DNA of 64,000 nt from Prorocentrum cordatum (GCA_963575745.1 CAUYUJ010008091.1:186174-250173), one strand, 5' to 3'; numbered from the stretch's first letter, positions 43,720-54,305 are shown. The notes: generated from the sequence alone by a model not told the origin. Made by a program: numbers and translations.

Positions 43720-45680
43720 TCTGTGCCTCATAATGCAAGTCGGCGTCGACGTCAGGCCGCTTAGAACATCGCGAAACCATACGAGAGCGCGAGGGCGCAC
43801 TGGGGCGAAGGGATAGGCATCGCCAGGCGGGCCACGGCCCCACTCCTTGGCCGGCCTGAACGCGCCGTTCACAGACCGAGCCTGGTCCTGAAAAGCGCTG
43901 GCATAGGACTTGGGCAAACGCGCGCGGCCGCTCTCCGCGACCCCGCCCACCTGCAGCACGCGAGCCGAGCAAACGGAAATCCGAACAGGCCAGCGGCGCG
44001 AAAACAGATCTCCAACGAAGCTCGGGTAGTCGGCCCCCGGTTCCAAGGCCTCCGGTTCCAAGCATGGGTGGCTCGATCTGCCCACTCGCGACCAGCTCCT
44101 GCTCGGCGAGCTTTGCTCACAACACACGCGCCAATTCGACGTGCCTCTGAACCCTTCCCTCGGGCGCCCCCCTCGCGATCACGCTGGCCCCGTCATCGAC
44201 GCAGTCCAGAACCTCGTCCCAAGACGGGGGCTCTGGGCAGGGGCCCACGGGAATCATCGCGGGCACGGGGGGGGATTCGGCAAAAGTCGGAAACTGAATG
44301 TCTGCCAGCTGATTCAAGAGCCGCATCTGCATTGACCCATGCGTTTGAAGGTCGCTCTCCAAGACGGGTCTGGGATGTTGCATGAGCTTGCTGAGGCCCT
44401 CTGACGCGAACGCGCAAGCGAGCGCGCCGCGCCCGGAGCTGCCGCCGAACGCGTGCCAGCCACATCTGGGCACACGTGGCAGCCCAAGGGACTGCTCGAG
44501 CGACATCGCGATCATGGAGCTCGAGCGGCTCCGCTCTGAAATCCCCCCGGGGAGGTGCGCGGCGCGACATGCGCCTGCGCTGCAGATCCGACCGAGACCA
44601 CCGTTTGAGGCTCTCTCGGGAGAGGCCGTCGGAGCCCTGGGGTGACACCGACGCGCACGATGCCGGCTCGCCCCTTGGAGTCTGCACCCGACGCACGACG
44701 GCTCGCAGGGCTCATGCACGGCCCCGCCTCTCAATCATAGCTGCTCAGAAGCTGCCCCGCGACAATCACCGCCCCGCCAGGTCCCAGCTCCTCTGCCAGG
44801 ATCAGCGGCGACGAACCTCGGCACCCAACCGTTCTCGATGGCCCAGCGGGCGGCCTTGCGAAGCTGGCCCTGCTGGGCCACATTGCGCTCCTGAAGTACA
44901 ACAACGTGGGCCCCAGTCTTTAGGGGCCATCGCTCAGCAGAGCCCCGAGTGGCGACGCGAGGTGGCGCTCGCCGCCTGCACGACGAACTCACGCCGCTTA
45001 CGCCCAGGACACAAGGGGGCCTTATACAAAATCACCCCTCGGGCCTGGCCCGAGGGTCGGCAAGCGACAAAAACGGCTTGAACTGCCGCACGACTGCGGC
45101 GGCCGAGAGGCCCCTCCCCCCCGCGCCGCCCCTTGCCGGGGCCGCTCTCGACTCGCTTGCTGGCGGCTCCTGCTGCGGGCCGCGCGGGGAACTGCCTTTC
45201 ACCGCGCTGCCTGCCGCGTCCACTCGCGCACGTCCGACGGAAGCTTCGCGGGAGACTGCGGAGGGAGCAGAAGAGTTGGCAGGGCGCGGTGCTGCTGTGC
45301 CTCCAGCCTGCACCAGGAGCACCACTTCCTGATGGCAGGCCTGCTCCAGCGGGCGCCCCAGGTGCTCCAGGTGGAGCTGCTGGCGTTCCTCCTTCGCCGC
45401 ACTCGGTCCCGGGCTCCTCCCTGAAGACACTGAGAACATGGTCCTGGTGAATTTTCTGAAGCGCGTCGAGCTTGGCCAACACCTCTCCGAGCAGGTTGCG
45501 AGAGATGCCGGCGATGCCATCTGTCGACTCCGAGGTCCTTGTCTGCAGTGCCTCCTGGTCCTCAGCAGTGAGCTTGCATCCCGTGTCCGATGCGCCTAAG
45601 AGGTCGTCTGTGTATGTGACCTTGTCTACACGGACCTTGAGCCACTTCAGGACTCGCATTCGCCTGCAAGATCGGGCGCT
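43720..45680 (-). pseudogene. Decayed retroelement with endonuclease-like segment
   Basis: On the minus strand, segments in different frames look like remnants of a non-LTR element. About 45400-45665 encodes a non-repetitive piece including LLGEVLAKLDALQKIHQDHV, of ORF1-like position. 44735-44950 encodes HVVVLQERNVAQQGQLRKAA and GAGTWRGGD, matching the start of APE-type retroelement endonucleases (consensus LQE, then GxGTSGG). About 44120-44400 encodes EPPSWDEVLDCVDDGASVIA, family unknown. Frame changes and stops separate them. The downstream end abuts the CATA array. The endonuclease call rests on a short match; the RT portion was not found. Confidence 0.55.
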
Positions 45681-46780
45681 CTGGCTGACCCCCGTTTGCA
45701 TTGACCCCCGTCTCAAGGCTCCCGACGACGATGAAGGCCTCATCCTCTGGCGGCCCCTGGAATTGCCCAGCGGCCCCTGGCATTGCCCAGCGGCCCGGAG
45801 TTCCCCGAGAGCCTCCAGACGTCCCTGGAAGACACGGGGCCCGGGCACGAGCCATCAAGAGCGCGATAGACACGACGACGACAGACTGCGACGGACGATG
45901 GCGGACGACGGACCGCGGACGACGACGGACGAGGACGCACGACCAGCGACGGACGACGGCGGGCGGATGGACGACGGACGCGACGACGACGGCGAGAACG
46001 ACAGACGACGACAGACGACGACGGACCACGACGGCCACGGCAGACGACGGACGACGACCACCGCGACGACGACCGCGGGCGACGACAGGGCGACGGGCGG
46101 CCGACGGGCGCCTCGCCCGGCGGCGGGGCCTCTCCGACGCCGCCCCCGACCTGCAGCTCCACGCTCAGGGCGTCGTGGTCGCTGCCGCCGCTCCCCAGGT
46201 TCTCCGCCTCTCTCTCACTCCCTCCCTGGCGCTCTCGCCCCCGTGCGACGACGCCGACAGGGCTCAGGGACTCTCATGGATCGGGCGCATGGGCACCAAG
46301 ATCCACAGGTCGGGGAAGGCGCCCCCCCCGACCATGCGGCCAGGGGCCGCCTGATTCGGCGACGGCGCGCGCCGATTCTGCATGGAACCGGGACCCGTTG
46401 CCAGTCCACGCGCCCGATACGCGATTAAAAAAAAGCACGACTCGAAATCACGAGGGCACGAGCTTTTTGTACGTCGGCGGCGAAGCAGAGGAGTCGCTGC
46501 GCTGGCGAAGAGGCGAGACGGGGCTGCCGTGGAGCGAAGTGTGCTACCGTGCAGGAGGGGGGGGTGAAGAAGATGGCGAAGCGACGGCCGAGAGGCGGAG
46601 GAGGCGGGACGGGGCCGCTCCGTGGAGCGGGGTCGTGCCGACGACGACGAATGCAAGCGAGATCATGCGTCGTTGGACTGTGCGTCCTTCGGGCCCGGGG
46701 GCCCTCCGCGGATCGGCCCGGCGGCGTGAGAGATGCCGCAGCATCGGATCTGGAGGAAACGACGACAACACCAACAATCA
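45681..46780. other. Unassigned region
   Basis: 45890-46090 is a degenerate GACGACGACGG/ACGGACGACG array. 45750-45800 repeats GCGGCCCCTGG..TTGCCCA three times. No gene recognised. Confidence 0.5.
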
Positions 46781-46862
46781 CAACAGCGACAGCAGCAGCA
46801 ACAACAACAACAACCACAACAACAACAAAAACCACAACAACCACCACCCACAACAACGGCAA
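46781..46862. repeat. CAA microsatellite
   Basis: CAACAACAA/CAGCAACAACC array, the only CAA-type tract in the window. Confidence 0.92.
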
Positions 46863-47223
46863 CGCCAACCATCATCTTAAGACTGTTCGCTCTTGTCTGT
46901 TCGCGTGCCATGCAACACGTGTATCCGAAACCCTCGATACCCGCCTTCTTCGTCTTCGACCGTACACCCTTAAGGGTGTACCTTTCTTACCTGCAACGTG
47001 CCTTTCGTGAAGCCCCTGACGATGGATGGGATTGGGGCGGAGGGGGGACGAGGAGGGACGAGGAGGAGGAAGATGTGCGGCAGTGAGGGGAAGAGGGCCT
47101 CTGCCCTCCGTCCTCCTCACTCTTGCCTCCCCCGTCCCTGCCTGCTTCCTCCTCCGACCCCCTCCTCCTCTGCCTCCGGCCTCCCCGCCCTCCCGCGGAG
47201 GGGAGGCGCCAGACGAGGAGAGA
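46863..47223. other. Unassigned region
   Basis: GTACACCCTTAAGGGTGTAC at 46963-46982 is a perfect 20-bp palindrome. The rest has purine- or pyrimidine-rich degenerate repeats. No gene recognised. Confidence 0.45.
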
Positions 47224-47383
47224 GTTACCAGCTTGAAACATATCCCTCTCCCTATGTTTGACATCACCTCACCTCGATGTCGATCTGAAGGATTCCCTCA
47301 GTTCCTGAGGGCCTATCCCTAAGATTGTCCTCGCTTGTTGCTCGCCCATCTTAGGGATGGGGATGAGGTCGAGGCTGGTGAGA
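47224..47383. mobile_element. Inverted-repeat element, family F, copy 2
   Basis: Starts GTTACCAGCTTGAAACATAT..CCCTCTCCCTATG and ends CTTAGGGATGGGGATGAGGT..GAGGCTGGTGA. The interior carries CGATGTCGATCTGAAGGATT and TTCCTGAGGGCCTATCCCTA. Homologous over its length to 52134-52294. Confidence 0.8.
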
Positions 47384-48754
47384 GCGAGAGGCGGGGGAGC
47401 GGAAGTCCCAAAGAGGAGGGCGGGCGGCCAGGAGCCAGAGGCACGAGAGAAGACGCCCAGTCCAGGGGCGAGAGCAGTCCGCTGCGCCTCGGGGGGGGGG
47501 AGCCGTGCCAGGCTAGCCCTCGTGGGCGGCGGCTCCGCCAAGCGACGGGGCAGCCGCCAGGCTCGGCTGGCTCGGAACGGGACCCGCGCTTCGCAGAGCG
47601 CGAGCAGCACCGCGCTCTCCCCCGCGCACCCGCGGCCCGCCTCCGAGCACGCGCCGAGCAGACGGCGCTGCGCCCAGACAGGGCGCACGGCACCAGGGCA
47701 GCTTTGAGTCCACGGGGCGGGAGCAGGGGGGCGCGAGGGGGCAAGAGGGGGGTCGACGGGCGAACCCAGGAATTCTTCGAGGCGGACGAGGGAAATTCCA
47801 GAGGCGAACGAGGAATGTGGCATCCCGGACCAGGACTGTTTCTTGGGTCCAACGGGGAACGCGAGCGGACGCGAGCGAGGCGAACCTGGAAATTTACTGG
47901 GTGGGACGAGGAAATTGTCACACGCGACACAGGAAGAAACCAGGAAGCCTGCTGAGCGAGAAAACGCCGACGACACCACCTCGTAAACCCATCCAGCCCG
48001 TCGACCGACGAAAAACCCGCCGAACAAACTCAAAGTAGAGCCTCCAAGCCAGAAAAGGGTGGAGTGCCCGCAGGACAGGGTGGAGGACGAGGAGGTGGAG
48101 AGGCAGGAGCAGGTGCAGGCAGGAAAGAGAAACTGCAGCAGGAGGCGAGAGGGAGAATGGATGGCCAGTCTCGCACACGGAACGGCAGAATCGTGCGAAC
48201 ACACACCCTGGGCCAATCTCCCGGATAATTCGCTCGCGGGCCCCGGGGAACGTCCAGAGCACGCGCAGGAGTCGCCGCCCAAGAACCACCCGCCCTGGTT
48301 TTGAGAGCTCCATGCCTGGCGAGAGACCTTCCAGGCGAGAGAAAGTCTTCAAATCCCACCAGCCCTTTGGGCGTGAGTGGTTTAGAGAGCTCTCTCTGTC
48401 CTCAACCCCCCTTCTTCCCCTTCGGGGAGGGGTTTACCCCTCCCCCTAACCCCCTCCCCTTGGACCTGGAGAGGGAGTCCCGAGCGTCGTCAGGGGAGTC
48501 TTTTTCGACGCCTGGGAGGGCCAAAAAACGACGACCCTCACGAGGATTCTGGCCCCGAGGGGTGGGAGGCAGTTTGGCGCCTCAGCTCGTCGTTGAAGGC
48601 AAAAACATTGATTTTACTACGGTTTTGGCTCCATTTTGGCCTTCTGAGGGGGCCGCGTTCCTCTTCCGTCTTAGCAAAATCATCATTGATTGTACGAAGG
48701 TTTTGGGCTCATTTTGTCCTTCTCAGGGGTCAGCGCTTATTTGCGCTTCTGAGG
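47384..48754. other. Unassigned region
   Basis: GC-rich; 47770-47930 has irregular GGACGAGG..GAAATT repeats. 48590-48720 repeats a phrase (TTGATT.TAC.A.GGTTTTGG.TC.TTTTG) twice, a core similar to those beside the other CCAAGAGG blocks. No gene recognised. Confidence 0.45.
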
Positions 48755-48955
48755 AGGTCGCAAGAGGCCCCAAGATAGCCCCAAGAGGCCCCCAGGAGTC
48801 TCCCAAGAGGCCTCCAGGAGGCCCCCAAGAGGCCCCCAAGAGGCCCCCCCCAAGAGGCTCCCAAGAGGCAAGAGGCCCCCAAGAGGCCCCCAAGAGGCCC
48901 CCAAGAGGCCCCCAAGAGGCTCCAAGAGGCCCCCAAGAGGCCCAACGAGGAGCCC
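48755..48955. repeat. CCCCAAGAGG minisatellite, nearly pure
   Basis: Tandem GCCCCCAAGAG (about 11-bp) units, the least diverged block of this satellite family in the window. Confidence 0.93.
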
Positions 48956-49312
48956 GAACGACTCACACCAGGACGCGAGACCCCAACGACTCACACCACG
49001 AGGAGCCCGAACGAGTCACACCACGAGGAACGACTCACACCACGAGGAGCGAACTCACACCACGACGAGGGCCCCGAACGACTCACACCACGAGGAGCCC
49101 GAACGAGTCACACCAGGAGGAGGGGCCCGAACGACTCACACCAGGACGAGGGGCCCGAACAACTCACACCACGAGAAGCCCGAACGACTCACACCAGGAC
49201 GAAGAGCCCGAACGACTCACACCACGAAGAGCCCGAACGACTCACACCAGGAAGAAGGGCCCGAACGACTCACACCAGGACGAGAAACCCCAAACGACTC
49301 AAACCACGAGGA
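48956..49312. repeat. CGAACGACTCACACCA minisatellite
   Basis: About 14 units of 15-33 bp: CCCGAACGACTCACACCA followed by CGAGGAG, GGACGAGG or GAAGAAGGG. No stops occur in one frame, giving a Thr/His/Arg-rich open frame that is not considered a gene. Confidence 0.92.
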
Positions 49313-49624
49313 GCGCTTTCTCTCCCTCCTCCTCCGCCTCGTCCTTCTCCCGCTCCCCCCACAAGGAGGATGTACAAGGAGGCGGGAGGAAGGAGGAACA
49401 GGGGAGATATGCGGGGCCAAGCGGACACACGCCTGACAAACACGACTGTCGGCATGCTTCGCGAGAGTTGCTGCTGTGAGATGGGCTGGTGGGGATACGC
49501 GAAGCGTAAAGAATTTAGGGCGCCAAAGTTTTTGAGACGGTGACGCGGCGATGCGTCGTTGAGATCGGCCCAGGACCACCCCCCTCCCAGATTCCATTCA
49601 CTCGCATGCCTGGTGACGCCTCAC
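49313..49624. other. Unassigned region
   Basis: Short CTCCTCCTCC patch (49320-49360). GGATACGCGAAGCGT at about 49492 matches GCATACGCGAAGCGT at about 16447, in the same relative position upstream of a family C element, so the duplicated unit may be larger than the element itself. Confidence 0.5.
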
Positions 49625-49808
49625 ATCCATTCGGGGATGGACAGACCCCCTTTAGAAACACGTGGTTTAGTGAAAACGACCTGAGGCCCAAACCTGGCGG
49701 GCGCAAGCCTGGAAAATAACGGCCACGGCGCCCTCTCGAGAACCGAACACGGACAATTCACTAATCGACGTGTCACTGTTGGGGGTTTTGTCCACCCCCG
49801 ATCCATTC
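49625..49808. mobile_element. Inverted-repeat element, family C, copy 2, with target-site duplication
   Basis: The element 49633-49800 (168 bp) starts GGGGATGGACAGACCCCC and ends, in reverse, CGGGGGTGGACAAAACCCCC. It is bracketed by ATCCATTC at 49625-49632 and ATCCATTC at 49801-49808, a perfect 8-bp target-site duplication. The interior is about 85-90% similar by eye to 16633-16801. An 8-bp duplication with terminal inverted repeats fits cut-and-paste transposons such as hAT or Mutator-like classes; the class is not established. Confidence 0.85.
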
Positions 49809-49945
49809 ATTACAGCTCCCCACTTCCTCGTCCTCCTCATCTCCCTCGCCCTCCTCTGCGCCTCCCCTCCTCCAACCCCCCTGGCCCCACGACTCATGCC
49901 TGGAGGCCTCGTGGTGCTCGGCGACACGCCCTTGGGTCACAAAAA
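49809..49945. other. Unassigned spacer
   Basis: Short stretch, no feature seen. Confidence 0.4.
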
Positions 49946-50935
49946 AACTAGAAAAACAAGAAAACGAGAAAACCAACCATGGTGCACGAAAACGAGACCA
50001 CGACCCAGAGGCCGAGAAAACGAGAAAACGAATCAGGGTCCGTGAACATGAGACCACGACCCAGGGCAGAGAAAACGAGACAACGAGAAAACGAACCAAG
50101 GTCCGAGAACACGAGACCACGACCCAGGGGCCAGGGGTAGAGAAACCGAGAAAACAAAACAGGGTCCGAGAACACGAGACCACGACCCAATGGCCGAGAA
50201 AACGAGACAACGAGAAAACGAACTAAGGCCCGTGAGCACGAGACCGCGACCCAAAGGCAGAGAAAACGAGAAAACTGGAAAACCAACCAAGGTCCGAGAA
50301 AACGAGACCACGACACAAGGACCGAGAAAACGATACAACGAGGACGCGAATCAGGGTCCGAGGAAACGAGACCACGACCCAAGCGCAGACAAACAAACGA
50401 GACAACGAGAAAACGGACCAAGGTCAGAGAAAACGAGGTCCGAGAAACGAGACCACGAACCAAATACCGAGAAACAGAGAAACCGAGAAACCGAGAGGAA
50501 GCGGGGCCACGATCCAGGGGCCGAAACAAAACTACGCAAACACTAAACAAACAAACCAGGGTCCGAGGAAACGAGACCGCGACCCAGGGACAGAGACAGC
50601 GAGACAACGAGAAAACGAACCAGGGTCCGAGGAAACGAGGCCACGGCCCAGAGACCGAGAGGCCGAGAAAGCGAACCAGGGTCCGAGAAACCGAGAGTAC
50701 GACTCAGGGGCCGAGAAAACTAAACAACAAGAAAACAAACCAGGGCGCAAGAGAACGAGACTACGAACCTGGGGAAGAACAACACGAACAACACAGAAAA
50801 CGAAGCAGGGTCCGAGGAAACGGGGCCACGACCCAGGGGCTGAGAAGACGAGAACACGAGAAAACGAACCAGGATCCGAGGAAACAGGGCCACGACCCAG
50901 GGGCAGCCCCAGCCTGAACAACAACATGTTTACAA
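49946..50935. repeat. Roughly 60-70 bp AACGAGACCACGACCC satellite
   Basis: About 1 kb of variable-length units of CGAGACCACGACCCAGG + GGCCGAGAAAACGAGA + CAACGAGAAAACGAACC + AGGGTCCGAG. The length varies by gain or loss of sub-blocks. The minus strand is open for 219 codons (Ser/Arg/Phe/Leu-rich), most likely a by-product of sequence lacking TTA, CTA and TCA. Confidence 0.93.
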
Positions 50936-52133
50936 AAGTCGCAGCCAAAAAAAAACGTCCGCCCCAATTCTGTGAAAACTCCTGGTTGAGAACGGCGACC
51001 CCCGCCCATCAGAGTTTTCATTTTTAGGGCAATATCCGCTGATACGACGGCGACGAAAGGCAGCTACGTGAGCCTACTGTTACAGAGGCTCCACCTAAAC
51101 AATGTTGTTCGTCTTCGTTTTGTTTTCGGACTCCGTGCGTCCGCGTTTACTCCCTGTCCGCTGGACTGCCTCTGTGGTACAACTGAGCCTGATCTGCGTC
51201 GCGAACTCGATGCGTCCAGGATTGCGGATTTCAGCTACCCACAGTCCCCCCCCCGCACCACGCTCGCAGCGGAACGGGAATTTGGCATTCCCTCCAGGTC
51301 TTTCGGACACCCCTGCAAGACGGGGCCGTCGCCGACAGGACCAGGAGCAGGGAGGAAAGGGGGAGATACGGTGGGCTTCCTCACAGGGTTCAGCTCACAG
51401 ACCCCACTAGCCCTGCGCAGTACGTGCAGCGCAGGGGGGTGGCGGACCGTCTCCCCAGCCCACCATCATGCGGAGAAACGAAATCCCCTGGAGACGGGAC
51501 GGGATGGGCATGGGTCGGCAACATCAGCTGGCCCACGACACGAAGAGAGAGCTAATTAACAGCTACGTCAGTACGAAGGACTGATCCCCTGACGATCCAA
51601 GTCGCCTTCCGTTCAGTGGCATCAAGCTCGCGCGAGGCAGCATGCTCTTCCCCCTGGCAAGAGAAAAGGCAACAGCTGAAGCCACTAAAAACAAACTAAA
51701 CAGTGCTGGATTGCACAAGCGGCTGAGCGCCTTGTACATGCACCAAGACCCTCACCAGGAAAACGTGCCCCATTCGGCGAGGAACAGTTACTCGTTCGGC
51801 GTCCTCGGCTTCCCCCATTCGACCAGCCGAACATGTCCCCGTTCGGCCCAGGAGAATGTCCCCGCTCGCCCACCGATTTCCTTTGCTCCCCCGTGGACTT
51901 TCTGGCTGGCCTTTTCACTGCGAGAGGGAGGGGGGGGGGAGATGGGCGAGAAGGAGGGCCAGTACGCTGCGGCGCGCCAGTTCGTCGGCCAGGTCGGCCA
52001 CGACGGCTGGAGGCATCGACGGCCTTGCGCGGTCACAGAGGCCGGCCTCCGGCTATTGGGGACGAGCTGCGTGGGCAGCCGACCGCCAGTGGATATTGAT
52101 AGGATCGGACGCCGGTGCGGGCAGGAGGGGGAT
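50936..52133. other. Unassigned region
   Basis: Moderate-GC DNA; 51775-51870 repeats CCCCRTTCGGC/CTCGTTCGGCG phrases. No recognised gene or RNA. Confidence 0.45.
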
Positions 52134-52294
52134 TCTTACCAGCCTGGAACATATCCATATCCCTATGTTGGGCATCGCCTCATCACGATGGCGATCTGAG
52201 GGATTTCCTCAGTTTCTGAGGGTGTATCCCTAAGATTCTCATCTCCTTTTAGCGTGTCAATCTTAGGGATAGGGATAAGTTCGAGGCTGGTGAG
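52134..52294. mobile_element. Inverted-repeat element, family F, copy 3
   Basis: About 160 bp, CTTACCAGCCTGGAACATAT..ATCCCTATG to TCTTAGGGATAGGGATAAGT..GAGGCTGGTGAG, the two ends being inverted repeats. It keeps the CGATCTGAGGGATT and TTTCTGAGGGTGTATCCCTA interior of copy 2. Confidence 0.82.
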
Positions 52295-52735
52295 ACTCGG
52301 GAGAAGACACCACGGGAGCAGGAGACCCCCAGCCGGAGCACGAAGAGAAGGGCGAGGAGGATCTCAATAGAAGGAGGGGGGGAGGGCAGGAGGCAGCATC
52401 GGTGGAGGGCGCTCTCGGAGGCCATCCGAGACGAGAGCAGGACAAGGAGAAGCTCGGCTCAGGACGCCTCGGGAATCTCTGAGAGCCGGCGTGTCTGGGG
52501 AGCGTTTTTTTTGATTCGGCGGTTCGACATCGGGCGGAAGGGTGGTGGAAGGGGGGGGCGTCTGGCTCCGGACTTCTGCTCTTGCCCGCCCTTCGGGGGT
52601 TCGAGGTGTCTTCGGGCGCCCGGCCTTTCGGACCGAGTCCGTGCCCAGATTGCTGAAGAAGTTGTCGATGCCACCGTCGGCGACGCCGTGGTAGACCCTG
52701 CTAGGGGGACATCCTCCTGATCCTCGTCCTCATTC
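52295..52735. other. Unassigned region
   Basis: GC-rich, no recognised feature. Confidence 0.4.
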
Positions 52736-53050
52736 CCCTATTCATCCTCCTTCTCCTCCTCATCGTCATCACCATCACCATCACCATCATCATCATGATC
52801 CTCCTCCTCCTCATCCTCATCCTCATCAGCATTATTATCATCATCATCATCATCCTCATGATCACAATCATCAGCACCACCAGCGATGTCGTCGTCATCA
52901 TCATCATCATCATCATCCTCCTCCTCCTCCTCCTCCTCGTCGTCGTCGTCGTCATCGTCCTCCTGGTCGTCGTCATTGTCATTGTCGCCAACATGGTCAT
53001 CGTCATCATCACCATCATCGTCGTCGGCATCGTCACCGCCACCACGATCA
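52736..53050. repeat. CAT/CTC/GTC trinucleotide array
   Basis: Degenerate ATC, CTC and GTC repeats; they run right up to the exon-like fragment on its downstream side (minus orientation). Confidence 0.93.
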
Positions 53051-53060
53051 TTGACGTCCT

Positions 53061-53280
53061 CATGGTCGTGGTCGCCGCCCTCCTCCAGCATCAATCCCAG
53101 CCAAAAGAGAGCTGGTGCAAATGTGCACACGGTTGGAACCCACCGGCCTGTGCAAGCGCTTCTCCAGGCTCTCGACGGTCGTGGAACCGTCGCCTGCGTT
53201 GAAGTCGCCCACCATGATCACGGCATCGCCTCGTCGGCGCGCCCATCCCGGACATCCTCCGTATTGAAAAAAGCAAAGTG
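53061..53280 (-). pseudogene. Exon-like fragment with GDFN motif (EEP nuclease family)
   Basis: On the minus strand an open stretch reads FFQYGGCPGWARRRGDAVIM followed directly by VGDFNAGDGSTTVESLEKRL; GDFN lies at 53200-53211. The pattern VGDFNA..GSTTV..LE..L fits the metal-binding part of endonuclease/exonuclease/phosphatase (EEP, DNase I-like) proteins, where Asp and Asn of GDFN are catalytic. Downstream, GSNRVHICTSSLLAGIDAGG runs to a stop near 53061 without the usual DH motif. The upstream TTTTTTCAATACGGAG could be an intron acceptor. It may be one exon of a host gene or a fragment left by a retroelement endonuclease; no neighbouring exon was found. Confidence 0.55.
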
Positions 53281-53299
53281 AAGGTTTTTCTTAGTTTTC

Positions 53300-53835
53300 G
53301 GCCTTCTGGGGCAGGGGGCTTATCTAAAGAAGTCGGGCAGAGCCCCGGGAGCTGGACAACGGCCAAAAACCTTTAGGACCCGTTTCCCTGAGGACCCATT
53401 TGCTTCACATTCGGAGGTCCGCGCGGATTTCCTGGATTGGCGCATACCCCCCTCCATGGCACTCGGAGCGCACCACGCGCGGCGCTGGAGGCGCCGCCAA
53501 AGGGTTCCAACGTAGATCATTGAACTCCGCGCGAACCCCTTCATCGCATGCCGATGCTTCTCCTTCAATAGACAGCCGCCCACCATCGCCCCGCCTCTTT
53601 TCCCGCTGCCCCGCATGAGTGGCCCCAGGCAAGAATGCCCTTTGGTTTGAGCAGGGACCGACCGTCCCGGCATTCCTATAGGCCTACCACGAAATTCGTT
53701 TTGAACCCAAAAATGTTTCAAGAACAAAAACAATGTCATTGGAACATAAACCCGAGGTGATGAAACAAGACAGCCCCAGCCAAAAATGTTCTAACGTCTC
53801 GTGGAAGCCACAAAAGGTTATGATAACACTTAGCT
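53300..53835. other. Unassigned region
   Basis: 53408-53444 is the inverse of the segment at 39938-39976 (CGGAGGTCCGCGCGGATTTC). 53690-53830 is AT-rich and unique. No gene recognised. Confidence 0.45.
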
Positions 53836-53985
53836 AAGTCGGGCCTGTCCCCCTACAGGGGGATTTTCGAGGAACAAATAAAATCAACAAATAATCCAAC
53901 ATGGGCAAAAAAACAAAAAATGGCCACCAGGCTGTGTTTGACTACTGTTTGAAAAAATCCTCCTGTAGAGGGACAGGCCCGACTT
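53836..53985. mobile_element. Inverted-repeat element, family A, copy 2
   Basis: About 150 bp. 53836-53864 (AAGTCGGGCCTGTCCCCCTA..CAGGGGGAT) and 53956-53985 (AATCCTCCTGTAGAGGGACA..GGCCCGACTT) are about 30-bp inverted repeats with three or four mismatches. The A-rich interior shares GCAAAAAAA and GTTTGACTACTGTTTGAA with 20780-20926. Non-coding. Confidence 0.78.
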
Positions 53986-54168
53986 GGAGCCTACAGGCGA
54001 GCCAGGACGCTTCGCCACTGCCTGCTTGGCCCGCTGCCTGCCAAATCGTTGGCGCGCGAGGGGCCCGCAAGCGGCCTGCGTGCTCGGGCCGGCACGGGAG
54101 GTCCCTCTGGCGCAGGTTCGCTCTTTTCTGTGCGGCGAGGAACTCCCTGCAGGAGTCTCGCGTGCATC

Positions 54169-54183
54169 TACAATCGGGGCGTT
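54169..54183. repeat. Target-site duplication of LINE, 3' side
   Basis: TACAATCGGGGCGTT, identical to 60958-60972. On the minus strand it directly follows the A-rich tail of the element. Confidence 0.92.
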
Positions 54184-54305
54184 TTTTTATTCAATCACCC
54201 TGGGGCTTATCATGCACAGACAAATTCGACCGCCGTCTTACGGCCCCGCAAACAGCGCTTGCACGGGCCCGCAGCCGACCAGGCCCAGACCCCGAAGCGC
54301 GACCG

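Noticed and set aside
43126-44127. Minus-strand Cys/Met/Tyr/Val frames through the CATA array
   Set aside because: The tetranucleotide repeat gives a 4-residue periodic peptide in every frame; not a protein.
48615-48645. CCATTTTGGC, reminiscent of the dinoflagellate spliced leader
   Set aside because: Only ten bases match and the rest differs; no full leader or donor GT was found on either strand.
49948-50607. 219-codon Ser/Arg/Phe-rich minus frame
   Set aside because: Tandem satellite without stop triplets; unit length varies by non-multiples of three.
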